A stretch of 64,000 nt of DNA from Psychrobacter sp. P2G3 (GCF_001593285.1 NZ_CP012529.1:2542001-2606000); one strand, 5' to 3'; numbered from the stretch's first letter, positions 38,069 to 48,556 are shown. The notes: generated from the sequence alone by a model not told the origin. Numbers and translations: made by a program.

Positions 38069-39607
38069 TTACGACTCCCACTTTTGTACAGTGTCGATGA
38101 AATCACGGCGATTGGCTTTACGTTGACCAAACATACTGTTGTCAGAATGTCCTGAGCAGCCTTCACCGAAGGTGAAACCGCAGCCATTACGCTCAGCAAA
38201 AGCATCACTTAATGCTTCTTCACGATGGGCAGTTGGAATGACAAAACGATCTTCATAGTTAGCAATAGCAAGATAGCGGTACATCTCTTCAACTTGCAGT
38301 TTAGTAAGACCCACGTCATCCAAGATACTTTGTACTTCTTGCTTTTCAACCAGCTGCATACGCTTGTAGCTACGCATGGCCAGCAGACGTTTTAACGCTA
38401 AACGTACTGGCTCTTCATCGCCTGCTGTCAGCAGGTTAGCAAGATAACGTAGCGGAATACGCAAACTATCGACATCTGGAATAAGACCATCCATACCGAC
38501 TTTGCCAGCTTCGGCAGCATTCTGAATCGGTGATAATGGCGGCACATACCACACCATCGGTAAGGTACGATATTCAGGATGTAGCGGTAAGGCGAGTTTC
38601 CAATCTACCGCCAGCTTATACACAGGTGAGCGCTGCGCAGAATCAATCACCGACTGCGGCACGCCATCTTTTAATGCCTGAGCAATCACCACAGGATCAT
38701 TAGGGTCTAAAAATAAATCCAGCTGAGCTTGATAGATATCCTGCTCATTTGGTGTGCTAGCTGCTTCAGCAATTTTGTCAGCATCATATAAAAGCACGCC
38801 TAGATAGCGGATGCGACCGACACAAGTCTCTGAGCATACGGTCGGCATACCGGCTTCGATACGCGGATAACAAAAGATGCATTTTTCAGATTTGCCGGAC
38901 TTCCAGTTGTAGTAAATCTTTTTATAAGGACAGCCTGAGATACACATCCGCCAGCCGCGACATTTTTCTTGGTCAATCAGCACGATGCCGTCTTCTTCAC
39001 GCTTATAAATCGCGCCACTAGGACAGGCAGCCACACAAGTCGGATTCAGGCAATGCTCACAAAGACGCGGTAGATACATCATGAAAGTATTTTCATATTC
39101 GCCATAAATATCCGCTTGGATATTATCGAAGTTCTTATCCTTACGACGTTTTTCAAACTCCGTACCTAGGATTTCTTCCCAGTTGGGACCCCATTCTATC
39201 TTTTGCATGCGCTTGCCTGTGATGGCTGAACGCGGGCGGGCGATAGGCTGGTGGTTACTGATAGGTGCGGTATGCAGATGCTGATAATCAAAATCGAATG
39301 GCTCGTAATAATCATCAATCTCTGGCAAGTCAGGGTTAGCAAATATATTGGCGAGTACTCTGAATTTACCGCCGATGCGTGGGTTTATGCTGCCGTTGGC
39401 ATTACGTATCCAACCGCCTTTCCATTTGGTTTGATTCTCCCACTCTTTGGGGTAACCGATGCCGGGCTTAGTTTCAACGTTATTGAACCACGCATATTCC
39501 ATCCCTTCACGGCTGGTCCAGACGTTTTTGCAGGTGACTGAGCAAGTGTGACAACCGATACATTTATCAAGGTTAAGCACCATGCCTACTTGTGAACGAA
39601 TTTTCAT
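38069..39607 (-). CDS. narH: respiratory nitrate reductase beta subunit NarH
   Basis: Electron-transfer subunit with four Fe-S clusters (512 aa from ATG 39607, GGAG 8 nt upstream). All four Cys groups are visible: CIGCHTCSVTC, CEHCLNPTCVAACP, CRGWRMCISGCPY (Trp in place of one Cys, giving the [3Fe-4S] cluster), and CIFCYPRIEAGMPTVCSETC (quoted in part: CIFCYPR). It moves electrons from NarI hemes to NarG. The preceding narG ends 66 bp upstream. Confidence 0.97.
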   Translation of the reverse strand: MKIRSQVGMVLNLDKCIGCHTCSVTCKNVWTSREGMEYAWFNNVETKPGIGYPKEWENQTKWKGGWIRNANGSINPRIGGKFRVLANIFANPDLPEIDDYYEPFDFDYQHLHTAPISNHQPIARPRSAITGKRMQKIEWGPNWEEILGTEFEKRRKDKNFDNIQADIYGEYENTFMMYLPRLCEHCLNPTCVAACPSGAIYKREEDGIVLIDQEKCRGWRMCISGCPYKKIYYNWKSGKSEKCIFCYPRIEAGMPTVCSETCVGRIRYLGVLLYDADKIAEAASTPNEQDIYQAQLDLFLDPNDPVVIAQALKDGVPQSVIDSAQRSPVYKLAVDWKLALPLHPEYRTLPMVWYVPPLSPIQNAAEAGKVGMDGLIPDVDSLRIPLRYLANLLTAGDEEPVRLALKRLLAMRSYKRMQLVEKQEVQSILDDVGLTKLQVEEMYRYLAIANYEDRFVIPTAHREEALSDAFAERNGCGFTFGEGCSGHSDNSMFGQRKANRRDFIDTVQKWES

Positions 39608-39673
39608 GGGGTGTGCTCCAATCATTTATATAAGAAGTATTTATATAATAAGTATTAGTAGAAAAAAGTGCCT

Positions 39674-42600
39674 TTACCCATCAATGCTGGTTGGCAGTGG
39701 ACGAGGTAATGCGTTATCTGGCTTGTCTTCTAACCAGTCGATTTTTGACATCTTGCGGATAACGACAAACTCATCACGATTACAACCCACAGTGCCATAG
39801 TAGTTAAAGCCATAAGATTGCTGAGCATAGCTACCAATCATATGAGTCGGCTTTAAGATAGTACGAGTCACCGAGTTATGAATACCGCCGCGTGTGCCCG
39901 TTTGCTCAGAGCCTGGAATGTTGACCAGTTTTTCTTGTGCGTGGTACATCATGGTCATGCCTTCTTTGACCCGTTGGCTGACGATGGCACGAGCGGTGAT
40001 TGCACCGTTGGCATTAAACAGCTCAATCCAGTCGTTATCGACGATATCGGCTTTTTGTGCATCAACTTCTGACATCCAGACACAAGGCCCACCACGGCTT
40101 AGTGTCAGCATGAGCAAGTTTTCAGAATAAGTGCTATGGATGCCCCACTTTTGATGCGGCGTTAAGAAATTCAGCACAATCTCTTTATTACCATTCGGCT
40201 TAGCGTCTTTGAGCATCTCAGTGGTCTTGGTATCGATAGGTGGACGATACTGCTGCATTTGCTCACCAAATGCCTGCATCCAAGGATGATCTTGATAAAA
40301 CTGCTGACGCCCAGTGATCGTACGCCAAGGGATAAGCTCATGAACGTTGGTATAGCCCGCGTTATAGCTCACCTCATCAGACTCAATACCGGACCATGTT
40401 GGGCTGGAGATGATTTTGCGCGGTTGTGCGACGATATCTTTAAAGCGAATTTTTACATGCTCACTCGATTTGGCCAGATGGGTATGTTCGCGACCAGTGA
40501 ACTCAGATAATGCTGCCCAGCCTTTGACTGCCACATGACCATTGGTCTCGGGAGCTAACATCAAGATAGTTTCAGAGGCATGAATAGCAGTGCTAATATT
40601 AGGACGACCTTCAGAGATGCCGGGTTCAGTGACTCGGTAATTAAGATCACCCAATTGCTTGACCTCAGTTTTCATATCCCAATTCAGTCCTTTTGAGCCG
40701 TTGCCTAGTTTTTCTAAGGCAGGGCCAAGCGAGGTGAATTTTGCGTAAGTACTAGGATAGTCACGTTCAATGACTTTAATCATTGGGCAGTTTTTACCGG
40801 GTACTGGCTTTTCACCTGCGGTTTTCCAGTCCGTACCACCAAATGGCTGCGCTAATTCGCCAGGGGTATCATGTTGCATCGGCAAAGTCACCACATCAGT
40901 CTCAACCCCTAAGTGACCTTTTGAGACTTCAGAGAAGCTCTTAGCAATCCCTTTGTAGATTTCCCAATCCGTTTTAGATTCCCAAGCAGGGTCTGTCGCT
41001 GCCGTTAATGGATGAATAAAGGGATGCATATCGGAGGTATTCATATCGTCTTTTTCGTACCATGTTGCCGTTGGTAGTACGATGTCGGAATATAAACAGG
41101 TTGAGGACATGCGGAAGTCTAGGGTGACAACCAAATCTAATTTACCAGTCGGGCCTTTTTCTACCCAATCCACTTCTTTTGGTTGTAAATGCCCGGCAGG
41201 ATTCTCTTCATTGAGCAGACCGTTTTTGGTGCCCAAGAAATAATGGAGCATATACTCATGCCCTTTACCTGATGAGCCCAATAGGTTTGAGCGCCAGATA
41301 AACATATTCCGTGGAAAGTTAGCGGGATTATCAGGAGATTCACAAGCAAAGCGTAAGCTGCCATCTTCTAGAGAATCGACCACATATTCTTCAACCTCTT
41401 TGCCACTTTCTTTGGCTTTGGCAGCGATGGTTAGCGGATTACGATTCAGCTGCGGTGCTGACGGCAGCCAACCTGCCCGTTCTGCTTGAATGTTGTAGTC
41501 AAGCATATGCTCAGGGAAGAACTTCTTATCGACGAGTGGCGAGAGTATTTCATGGGCAGAGATGGTCTCATGACGCCACTGTGAGCTGTGGTTATAGAAG
41601 AAACTTGTACCATTCATATGACGCGGCGGACGATGCCAATCAAGGGCAAACGCCAGCGGTAACCAGCCGGTTTGAGGACGTAACTTTTCTTGACCAACGT
41701 AATGCGCCCAGCCGCCACCTGATTTACCAATACAGCCACAAAGCATGAGCATATTGATGACACCGCGATAGTTCATATCTAGGTGATACCAGTGGTTCAT
41801 GCCAGCACCAATGATAATCATTGATTTACCATGAGTCTTATGCGCATTTTCAGCGAACTCACGCGCGACTTGGATAACGCGCTCACGGCTAAGACCAGTA
41901 ATTACCTCTTGCCAAGCAGGCGTGCCCGGTACGGTGGCATCATCATAATCATCAGTGACATGCTCGCCGCCAACGCCATTATCGACACCAAGGTTGGCAA
42001 CCGTTAAGTCAAATACGGTCGCGACGACAGCGGTCGTGCCGTCAGCCAGTTGTATAGTCTTACATGGGACGGTTTTTTGTTGGATGGGCTCGCCCGGTAC
42101 TGAGGTGAAGTGCGGATGATCTACATGACCAAAGTAATCAAAGCCAACGACGCAGGTCTCAGCGCTATCTTTTAGCGTAAGCGTCAGGTCAATCTCTGCG
42201 CCTGTCGTACCGTTTTTACTTTCAAGATTCCATTTGCCCTTCTCGCCCCAGCGATAACCGATAGAACCAAGCGGAGACACCAATTCACCATCATGATTGA
42301 GTCCGATGGTTTTCCACTCGGGGTTGTTTTCTTGACCTAAGTTATCAACCAAATCAGAAGCTCGTAGATAACGACCAGCACGGCGCGCGCCCTCTTCACC
42401 CTCTAGCATCACAAGGACTGGCAAATCCGTATAGCGCTTGGCGTAATCCAAGAAATAATCACTAGGCTGCTTGAGGTAAAATTCTTTGATAATCACATGG
42501 CAAAAGGCTTGCGCGACTGCGGCATCAGTACCTTGCTTAGGGTTCAGCCATAAGTCCGTTAACTTAGAAACTTCCGCATAATCAGGCGTAATAGAAACCG

Positions 42601-43432
42601 TCTTGGTGCCTTTATAACGAACTTCCGTAAAGAAATGCGCATCCGGTGTCCGAGTTTGCGGAACGTTAGAACCCCAAGCGATGATGTAGTCAGAGTTGTA
42701 CCAATCGGCTGATTCTGGCACGTCTGTTTGCTCGCCCCAAGTCATCGGAGACGCTGGTGGCAAGTCACAATACCAGTCATAAAATGACAAGCAAACACCA
42801 CCAATAAGCGATAGGTAACGACTACCAGCCGCATAACTGACCATCGACATCGCAGGAATCGGTGAAAAGCCAACAATCCGATCAGGACCATAAACTTTGG
42901 CAGTATAGACGTTGCTGGCAGCAATGATTTCGTTAACTTCGCTCCACGTTGAGCGTATAAAGCCGCCAAGCCCGCGCTTGGATTTATACTGTTCTGCTTT
43001 GATAGGATCTTCTACGATACTGCCCCATGCATCGACTGGATCTGGATACTGCCCTTTGGCTTCGCGCCATAATTTTAATAGAGGCTTACGCACTTTTGGG
43101 TATTTAACCCGATTAGCAGAGTACATATACCAACTATAACTTGCCCCACGAGGACAGCCACGCGGTTCATGATTTGGTAGATCTGGGCGGGTTTCTGGAT
43201 AGTCAGTTTGCTGAGTTTCCCACGTGACTAGACCGTTTTTGACATAGATTTTCCATGAACAAGAGCCAGTACAGTTGACGCCATGAGTCGAGCGGACGAT
43301 TTTGTCATACTGCCAGCGGCTGCGATAAACGTTTTCCCAATCACGAGCCTCATCACGTGTCTCGCCATGTCCACCGGCGAATTCTCCCTGTTTGCGTTTA
43401 AAAAAGCGGAATTGGTCGAGTAAATGACTCAT
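39674..43432 (-). CDS. narG: respiratory nitrate reductase alpha subunit NarG
   Basis: Catalytic subunit (1252 aa, normal length) reducing nitrate to nitrite at a Mo-bisMGD centre on the cytoplasmic side. The FS0 cluster ligands are in HGVNCTGSCSWKIYVKNGLV (His plus Cys), ending at GCPRGASYSWY. The Asp ligand to Mo lies in WGSNVPQTRTPDAHF. GAGGAT precedes the ATG. There is no twin-Arg leader, as expected for a cytoplasm-facing enzyme. Upstream, a NarL site about 200 bp away resembles the E. coli arrangement. Confidence 0.98.
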   Translation of the reverse strand: MSHLLDQFRFFKRKQGEFAGGHGETRDEARDWENVYRSRWQYDKIVRSTHGVNCTGSCSWKIYVKNGLVTWETQQTDYPETRPDLPNHEPRGCPRGASYSWYMYSANRVKYPKVRKPLLKLWREAKGQYPDPVDAWGSIVEDPIKAEQYKSKRGLGGFIRSTWSEVNEIIAASNVYTAKVYGPDRIVGFSPIPAMSMVSYAAGSRYLSLIGGVCLSFYDWYCDLPPASPMTWGEQTDVPESADWYNSDYIIAWGSNVPQTRTPDAHFFTEVRYKGTKTVSITPDYAEVSKLTDLWLNPKQGTDAAVAQAFCHVIIKEFYLKQPSDYFLDYAKRYTDLPVLVMLEGEEGARRAGRYLRASDLVDNLGQENNPEWKTIGLNHDGELVSPLGSIGYRWGEKGKWNLESKNGTTGAEIDLTLTLKDSAETCVVGFDYFGHVDHPHFTSVPGEPIQQKTVPCKTIQLADGTTAVVATVFDLTVANLGVDNGVGGEHVTDDYDDATVPGTPAWQEVITGLSRERVIQVAREFAENAHKTHGKSMIIIGAGMNHWYHLDMNYRGVINMLMLCGCIGKSGGGWAHYVGQEKLRPQTGWLPLAFALDWHRPPRHMNGTSFFYNHSSQWRHETISAHEILSPLVDKKFFPEHMLDYNIQAERAGWLPSAPQLNRNPLTIAAKAKESGKEVEEYVVDSLEDGSLRFACESPDNPANFPRNMFIWRSNLLGSSGKGHEYMLHYFLGTKNGLLNEENPAGHLQPKEVDWVEKGPTGKLDLVVTLDFRMSSTCLYSDIVLPTATWYEKDDMNTSDMHPFIHPLTAATDPAWESKTDWEIYKGIAKSFSEVSKGHLGVETDVVTLPMQHDTPGELAQPFGGTDWKTAGEKPVPGKNCPMIKVIERDYPSTYAKFTSLGPALEKLGNGSKGLNWDMKTEVKQLGDLNYRVTEPGISEGRPNISTAIHASETILMLAPETNGHVAVKGWAALSEFTGREHTHLAKSSEHVKIRFKDIVAQPRKIISSPTWSGIESDEVSYNAGYTNVHELIPWRTITGRQQFYQDHPWMQAFGEQMQQYRPPIDTKTTEMLKDAKPNGNKEIVLNFLTPHQKWGIHSTYSENLLMLTLSRGGPCVWMSEVDAQKADIVDNDWIELFNANGAITARAIVSQRVKEGMTMMYHAQEKLVNIPGSEQTGTRGGIHNSVTRTILKPTHMIGSYAQQSYGFNYYGTVGCNRDEFVVIRKMSKIDWLEDKPDNALPRPLPTSIDG

Positions 43433-43631
43433 TTTGCTATCCTCTATTTTGTAGCTTATGTTTATGGTCTACGATTAGTTTGACTAATGTTCTTAGCATT
43501 GGCTGCATAGCTGAGTACGAATTGGTCTCTCTATATATGAAATCTTGATATAAAAGCTATAAATACTTTTCGATATCATCATTTTAGGGAAGCGCTAGAG
43601 GTCTTACTATTATCTAAGATAGGCAGATCAC

Positions 43632-43647
43632 TACTCCCTTAGTGGTA
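43632..43647. promoter_or_regulatory. NarL 7-2-7 site upstream of narG
   Basis: TACTCCC, TT, AGTGGTA form inverted heptamers with the 2-bp spacing preferred by NarL. The right half fits the consensus fully, the left differs at the last base. The site is 200-215 bp before the narG start codon in a 549-bp gap. A clear FNR site was not found there. The narXL genes lie about 2-5 kb away. Confidence 0.65.
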
Positions 43648-43849
43648 GCCACTTTAAAAATACTATTGCCAAATCACCCATTCAATAAGACTAAGGGCGC
43701 TTAGCCAATACATAAATAAATAATGGGAAAATAGCCAAAGAAAACATCGAAAAATGGCCAAAAAAAATGCTACTTACAGAAGCAAGTAGCATGATGAAAA
43801 ATTTTAACACTATGGCGGCTGTCTAAAACAAGTACAAAAACTATAACAC

Positions 43850-43928
43850 GCTACTGGGGTAAATTTTCCTTGCTTGCTTGCTTGCTGTCGCTAGCAGATA
43901 GAGGCTGCGCAAAATTTACCCCTGTAGC
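43850..43928. repeat. palindromic intergenic repeat, family A copy 4
   Basis: Reverse orientation relative to the other copies: GCTACTGGGGTAAATTTTCC at the left and its near complement ending CCCTGTAGC at the right. Inside, CTTGC is repeated in tandem (CTTGCTTGCTTGCTTGC), a local expansion seen only in this copy. It lies between narK and narG. Confidence 0.78.
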
Positions 43929-43981
43929 ACTGTATTTATTTTACAGTGGAACGACTATATGTTCTTATTAGAAACCTATTG

Positions 43982-45361
43982 CTAGCTTGGGAATTCAGCG
44001 TTTTTACGACTGTAATACCACCACGTTAAGACAATACAAACGAGGTAATAGATTATTAAAGCGATAAAAGTACCAAATACGCCCAAACCTGAACCAAACA
44101 TTTTTGGCACAAAGAACGCTCCATAAGCGGCAACAGCTGAGGTAAAGCCTACGACTGCAGCTGACTCTTTGCGTATCTCTACGAAAAGCGCTTCTGTCCC
44201 AATTTTCTCTGGTTTAAGGCGCTCATGCAACGTTCTAAAAATGATAGGAATCATCGTAAAGGTAGAGCCGTTACCAATGCCAGTTGTGATAAACAACACC
44301 ATAAATGAGATAAAATAGCCAACAAAGCTGCCTTCTCTACTTTCACTAGGCAAAAAGTACATCACTGCCAGTACCGCTAACACCATGACAATGTAATTCC
44401 AAAAAGTCACTTTAGCGCCACTGGTCTTATCGGATAACCAACCCCCAAATGGACGAAACAGTGCCCCTACCAATGGACCCAAAAAGGCGAATTTCAAGGC
44501 ATCTATCGCGGGAAACGAGTGCTTGATAAGCATAGGAAATGCCGCTGAAAAGCCAATAAACGAGCCAAAAGTAGCCATATATAGGATGCACATGATCCAG
44601 TTATTTTTACGCTTAAAGATAATAGACTGGTCTTTAAAGGAGGCTTTAGCAGTGGCGATGTCATTCATCCCAAACCAAGCCAATACCGAAAATAACAAGA
44701 TAAATGGCACCCAAATAAAACCAGCATTTTGTAGATAGAACAAGGTGCCTGTCTCAGATACCTGAGGATTCCCTCCTAGCGACCCAAATGCTGCAAACAG
44801 TATCACTAGCGGTACTGTGAACTGCATGACTGACACGCCTAAATTACCAAGGCCTGCATTGAGACCAAGCGCAGTGCCCTGTTCCGCTTTTGGATAAAAG
44901 AACGAGATATTGGACATAGATGAGGCAAAGTTACCTCCACCGAAGCCGCATAATAGTGCGATGATGGCAAATATCATAAAGGGTGTATCGGGATTTTGTA
45001 CCGCAAACCCCATCCATAATGACGGAATTAATAAAGAAGCCGTCGATATAGCCGTCCAACGTCTACCGCCAAAGATCGGTACCATAAAGGAATAAAATAT
45101 TCGCAGCGTCGCCCCTGACAATCCCGGCAGTGCCGCCAACCAAAACAGTTGCTCTTTATCAAAAGCAAAGCCAATCTCAGGGAGGCGAACGATAACCGCA
45201 CTCCATACCATCCACACTGCAAACGCCAGCAGTAGCGACGGTATCGATATCCATAAATTACGCTTGGCGACTTTTTTGCCACCTCCTTCCCAAAACTCTT
45301 CTATTTCAGGACGCCAATCAGTAATGAGCTTACCACCTTTGAAGTTGTAATCATTGCTCAT
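43982..45361 (-). CDS. narK: NarK-type nitrate/nitrite transporter
   Basis: 459-aa major-facilitator protein with about twelve hydrophobic segments. The nitrate signature GGGNFASSMSNISFFYPKAEQG is present (quoted in part: GGGNFASSMSNISFFYPK), as is the start DWRPEIEEFWE seen in E. coli NarK/NarU. AGGAA lies 6-7 nt before the ATG at 45361; an upstream GTG at 45373 overlaps it. It exchanges nitrate for nitrite or co-imports nitrate. It is immediately upstream of narG in the same direction and divergent from narX. Confidence 0.92.
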   Translation of the reverse strand: MSNDYNFKGGKLITDWRPEIEEFWEGGGKKVAKRNLWISIPSLLLAFAVWMVWSAVIVRLPEIGFAFDKEQLFWLAALPGLSGATLRIFYSFMVPIFGGRRWTAISTASLLIPSLWMGFAVQNPDTPFMIFAIIALLCGFGGGNFASSMSNISFFYPKAEQGTALGLNAGLGNLGVSVMQFTVPLVILFAAFGSLGGNPQVSETGTLFYLQNAGFIWVPFILLFSVLAWFGMNDIATAKASFKDQSIIFKRKNNWIMCILYMATFGSFIGFSAAFPMLIKHSFPAIDALKFAFLGPLVGALFRPFGGWLSDKTSGAKVTFWNYIVMVLAVLAVMYFLPSESREGSFVGYFISFMVLFITTGIGNGSTFTMIPIIFRTLHERLKPEKIGTEALFVEIRKESAAVVGFTSAVAAYGAFFVPKMFGSGLGVFGTFIALIIYYLVCIVLTWWYYSRKNAEFPS

Positions 45362-45431
45362 GTTATTCCTCACTTAGTATCGGCTATGCCTAGTTATAAT
45401 CACTAACACTCACTTGATGCACTAACAAAAA

Positions 45432-45459
45432 GTGATAACTTACGGTACTGTGTTATCAC
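45432..45459. promoter_or_regulatory. inverted repeat in the narK-narX intergenic region
   Basis: Perfect 8-bp arms GTGATAAC and GTTATCAC with a 12-bp spacer, 71 bp before narK. The arm spacing is about two helix turns, so it may be an operator for a dimeric regulator. The consensus is not one assigned here (it is not a standard FNR site). Confidence 0.45.
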
Positions 45460-45529
45460 GCCTATTAGTATTAGTACGTAGTGGTAGACCGATACTTGGA
45501 AGAGGTAGTATTTAGCACGCTAAATGAAC

Positions 45530-45545
45530 TACTGCTTTAGAGGTA
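45530..45545. promoter_or_regulatory. NarL 7-2-7 site between narK and narX
   Basis: TACTGCT, TT, AGAGGTA match the NarL heptamer consensus on both halves with 2-bp spacing. The site lies between the divergent narK and narX starts and could control both, with autoregulation of narXL. Isolated AGTGGTA and AGAGGTA half-sites are also present just to the left. Confidence 0.72.
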
Positions 45546-45670
45546 TATTAAAGATTGACCCATTAATGATAGATTTATACTGGGGCTTGTACTCTTGAAT
45601 GTTTTGCAAATATTTAAAAGTCGAAACGCTTATAAACCTATACTCCCTGAGAGGTAAAACCTTATTAATT

Positions 45671-47704
45671 ATGAATAGTCGTCTGTTACGTCATTCTCTA
45701 CCCCTACATGTTTGGGCTGCTATATTTACAATCTCTATCCTATGCTTTATATCCGCAATAGGTAGCGGCATGCTTGCGTGGATGTCTGAATCAGATGCGC
45801 AAGCCATTAATACCGCAGGCTCGATACGTATGGCAACTTATCGTATTAACTTTCAGTTAGCGACTGACTTTGCCGAAGATTATCCTTCTAATTTGAATAT
45901 CGGTCTTGAGCAAAATGACGCAGCAATTAATGGCCTAGCAGCTGATCAAACAGCAAATAGGGCTCAAGAACAAAATGAGTTAAGTTATCTCGATAAAGGG
46001 AAGTCTGAAAAAGTACAGGTACTCATTGAAGACATGGAAGATAGGCTGACGACATTGCGCGAATATCAATCAACCAATGCCAATGAACATAAAGTGATAA
46101 ACAATGAACTTAGAATAATTGAATCACAGTGGCTTCGCGATTTGAAACCTGCGTTGTTATTGCAAGATAAGCAGAGATTTTATGCTGTGTCATCTCAGTA
46201 TATTAAGGACGTGGATAGCTTCGTCAGTGAGCTACAGTATAGAAATGAGCAACGTCAGACTTGGCAGCAGTCTCTACAAGTTGTGTCATTAGTGCTGACT
46301 ATCATTATTATGTTAGTGGGTATGCAAAAGCTGCGTCAAAACGTGCTGCTACCTGTCAAACGCCTCATCCAAGCTAACAGTCAGTTTAAACAAGGCAAGC
46401 GCGATACTAGAGTCTCGATATCGGGCTATGAAGAGTTTAATAAACTTGGCAACTCTTTTAATGATATGGCGAGCACCATTGAGACTCACCAACGTTTACT
46501 TGAAAATGAAGTACAGATAAAAACCCAGCACTTAGTTAAGGCCAACCAAGTGTTATCGCTGTTTTATGATTTTTCTAAACACCTAACCACCAGTCAAGTG
46601 AGCTTACATCGGCTCGATAATTTAATCACAGACTTTGGCGACCTGTTTCCTCATTTAGACTTCACTTTATGTATTCAAAATAATGCTCTACATGATAAAG
46701 ACTCTATAGCCTTACATGATGACAAAATGAAAGAGCTATGTACCAAGCTCAACTGTGACAACTGCCTGATTAAAGAAGATGCCCATACCAAGACCTACCC
46801 TATTGCTCATCAAAAAGTTGAATTTGGTGAGCTTAAAGTTCGACCTAAATCAACATTGCTGATGAATAGTGAATTGGCGCTAGACGATAAAGAACCAAGC
46901 AACCAATCCTCACAGCGTATCAAAACGATAGAGATAGACAGTACCTATCTAAATTCTGAAAATAGTGAACTGATTGTCGCGCTCACTAACCTTATTAGCA
47001 CCGCTTTATCTTTACGTAAACAGCGTCAGCAAGAGCATCAGCTTATACTGTTTGAAGAGAGAACCACTATCGCAAGGGAGTTACATGATTCTTTAGCTCA
47101 GTCGCTATCATATCTAAAAATCCAAGTCAGCGTCTTAGAGAAGCGCTTAGACAATGCATCCGGCGAACCCAATGCAGCCAATATTTTGCAGAGTATTAAT
47201 CAGATCAAAGCAGGCCTCAATTCAGCCTATCAATCACTGCGCGACTTATTGGTTACCTTTCGTCTCACTATAGACAGTGATAACTTTGACGATGCTTTGC
47301 ATGAGACCGCCAACGAGTTTTCTTTAAAAGGTGACTTCCATGTCGTGGTAAATAATAGAGTGATGACGCTAAATTTAAATGCTAATGAACAGGTAAATTT
47401 GATTCAAATTACCAGAGAGGCATTATCAAATATCAGCAGGCATGCGCAAGCAGCCAAAGTAGAAGTTGACTTAAGTTACGATGAAGATAGATATATTGTC
47501 ATGACCATTGTAGATGATGGAGTCGGAATATCAGGCACTGTAGACCAGTCTCAGCATCACGGCTTAATGATTATGAAAGAGCGTGCGCATAACTTGGGCG
47601 GCGAATTAGTGGTATCTAATAAAGAACCCCATGGAACGATCGTCACGACTAAATTTATTCCCCACTTCTTTGAAGAGTATGCAACCGAAGAGGCTCATTT
47701 ATAA
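45671..47704 (+). CDS. narX: nitrate/nitrite sensor kinase NarX
   Basis: 677-aa membrane histidine kinase from ATG 45671 (a longer start at 45599 has no ribosome site). Order: helix 1 (about 12-38), periplasmic part with the P-box nitrate motif DAQAINTAGSIRMATYR (42-58), helix 2 (about 202-218), HAMP (to about 275), a Cys-bearing middle part (Cys334, 357, 362, 365), then the kinase. The phospho-acceptor is His472 in RELHDSLAQSL (HisKA_3), with the ATPase motif VDDGVGISG. It is followed by narL after 124 bp. It senses nitrate and activates NarL. Confidence 0.93.
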   Translation: MNSRLLRHSLPLHVWAAIFTISILCFISAIGSGMLAWMSESDAQAINTAGSIRMATYRINFQLATDFAEDYPSNLNIGLEQNDAAINGLAADQTANRAQEQNELSYLDKGKSEKVQVLIEDMEDRLTTLREYQSTNANEHKVINNELRIIESQWLRDLKPALLLQDKQRFYAVSSQYIKDVDSFVSELQYRNEQRQTWQQSLQVVSLVLTIIIMLVGMQKLRQNVLLPVKRLIQANSQFKQGKRDTRVSISGYEEFNKLGNSFNDMASTIETHQRLLENEVQIKTQHLVKANQVLSLFYDFSKHLTTSQVSLHRLDNLITDFGDLFPHLDFTLCIQNNALHDKDSIALHDDKMKELCTKLNCDNCLIKEDAHTKTYPIAHQKVEFGELKVRPKSTLLMNSELALDDKEPSNQSSQRIKTIEIDSTYLNSENSELIVALTNLISTALSLRKQRQQEHQLILFEERTTIARELHDSLAQSLSYLKIQVSVLEKRLDNASGEPNAANILQSINQIKAGLNSAYQSLRDLLVTFRLTIDSDNFDDALHETANEFSLKGDFHVVVNNRVMTLNLNANEQVNLIQITREALSNISRHAQAAKVEVDLSYDEDRYIVMTIVDDGVGISGTVDQSQHHGLMIMKERAHNLGGELVVSNKEPHGTIVTTKFIPHFFEEYATEEAHL

Positions 47705-47828
47705 GCTCCTAAAAGCAGTACGTATCAAGATTATTATGAATTGATGATAGCTTATTATTTTTGAAGACTTATAATTTTTGAAAACTTAAACCCCTTATTT
47801 TGTAGAATTTTTAATTTGCGAGTGTGTT

Positions 47829-48488
47829 ATGAGTATCAATGTTTATACCCCTACATCTCCAGCTAAGCTTTTATTAGTCGACGATCATCCTATGTTGCGC
47901 CGAGGCATTGCAGAATTATTGAGCCTTGAGAACGATGTAAAAGTAGTTGGTGAGGCCAGTAATGGACAAGAGGCACTAGCATTTTTAGAAAATAATGAAG
48001 TAGACTTGGTTATCTTAGATCATAAAATGCCTATCCTGACTGGCCTTGAAACTTTAAGAGAAATTAGGGCTAGAGATATTGAGGTAAAAACCTTGTTGTT
48101 CACTGTCTCCGATAGTGGCGAAGACGTGCAGGAAGCTTTGAAATTGGGAGTAGATGGTTACTTACTAAAAGATATGGAACCTGAATTGATCATCGTTGAT
48201 ATCCGAAAAGTATTGCGAGGAGAGCTGGTCATCAGTCCAAATCTGGCATCGATACTGGCACAAACATTGCGCAAACCTAGCATCGACGATATCGCAGGCA
48301 ATCTAACTACTAGAGAATTACAAGTCATTCAAATGATTGCGCAAGGGCTCAGTAATAAAATGATTGCCAATAAACTGGATATCGCAGAATCAACGGTAAA
48401 AGTTCATGTTAAACATATTCTGAATAAGACTGGCCTACGGACGCGCGTAGAAGCTGCTGTTTGGACAGTAAATCATTTATCCAAATAA
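47829..48488 (+). CDS. narL: nitrate response regulator NarL
   Basis: 219-aa two-component regulator. The receiver domain has the acidic pocket LLVDDHP and the phospho-acceptor Asp64 (VILDHKMP), with Thr and Lys partners in LFTVSD and YLLKDME. The C-terminal LuxR-type helix-turn-helix is LTTRELQVIQMIAQGLSNKMIA (quoted in part: LTTRELQVIQMIAQG). It pairs with NarX and should bind the 7-2-7 heptamer sites at 43632 and 45530. It ends at a bidirectional terminator. Confidence 0.93.
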   Translation: MSINVYTPTSPAKLLLVDDHPMLRRGIAELLSLENDVKVVGEASNGQEALAFLENNEVDLVILDHKMPILTGLETLREIRARDIEVKTLLFTVSDSGEDVQEALKLGVDGYLLKDMEPELIIVDIRKVLRGELVISPNLASILAQTLRKPSIDDIAGNLTTRELQVIQMIAQGLSNKMIANKLDIAESTVKVHVKHILNKTGLRTRVEAAVWTVNHLSK

Positions 48489-48501
48489 GCTTATAGTTTA
48501 A

Positions 48502-48536
48502 AAAAAGCCACCTAACGATACGCTAGGTGGCTTTTT
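48502..48536. terminator. bidirectional terminator between narL and the second nitrate transporter
   Basis: 13-bp perfect stem (AAAAAGCCACCTA and its complement) with a 9-nt loop and A/T runs on both sides. It serves both convergent genes. Confidence 0.93.
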
Positions 48537-48556
48537 CATAGACAGAAAAAACACTA

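Noticed and set aside
43433..43631. FNR box in the narG upstream region
   Set aside because: Only half-sites (TTGAT or ATCAA) were found; no full TTGAT-N4-ATCAA was seen.
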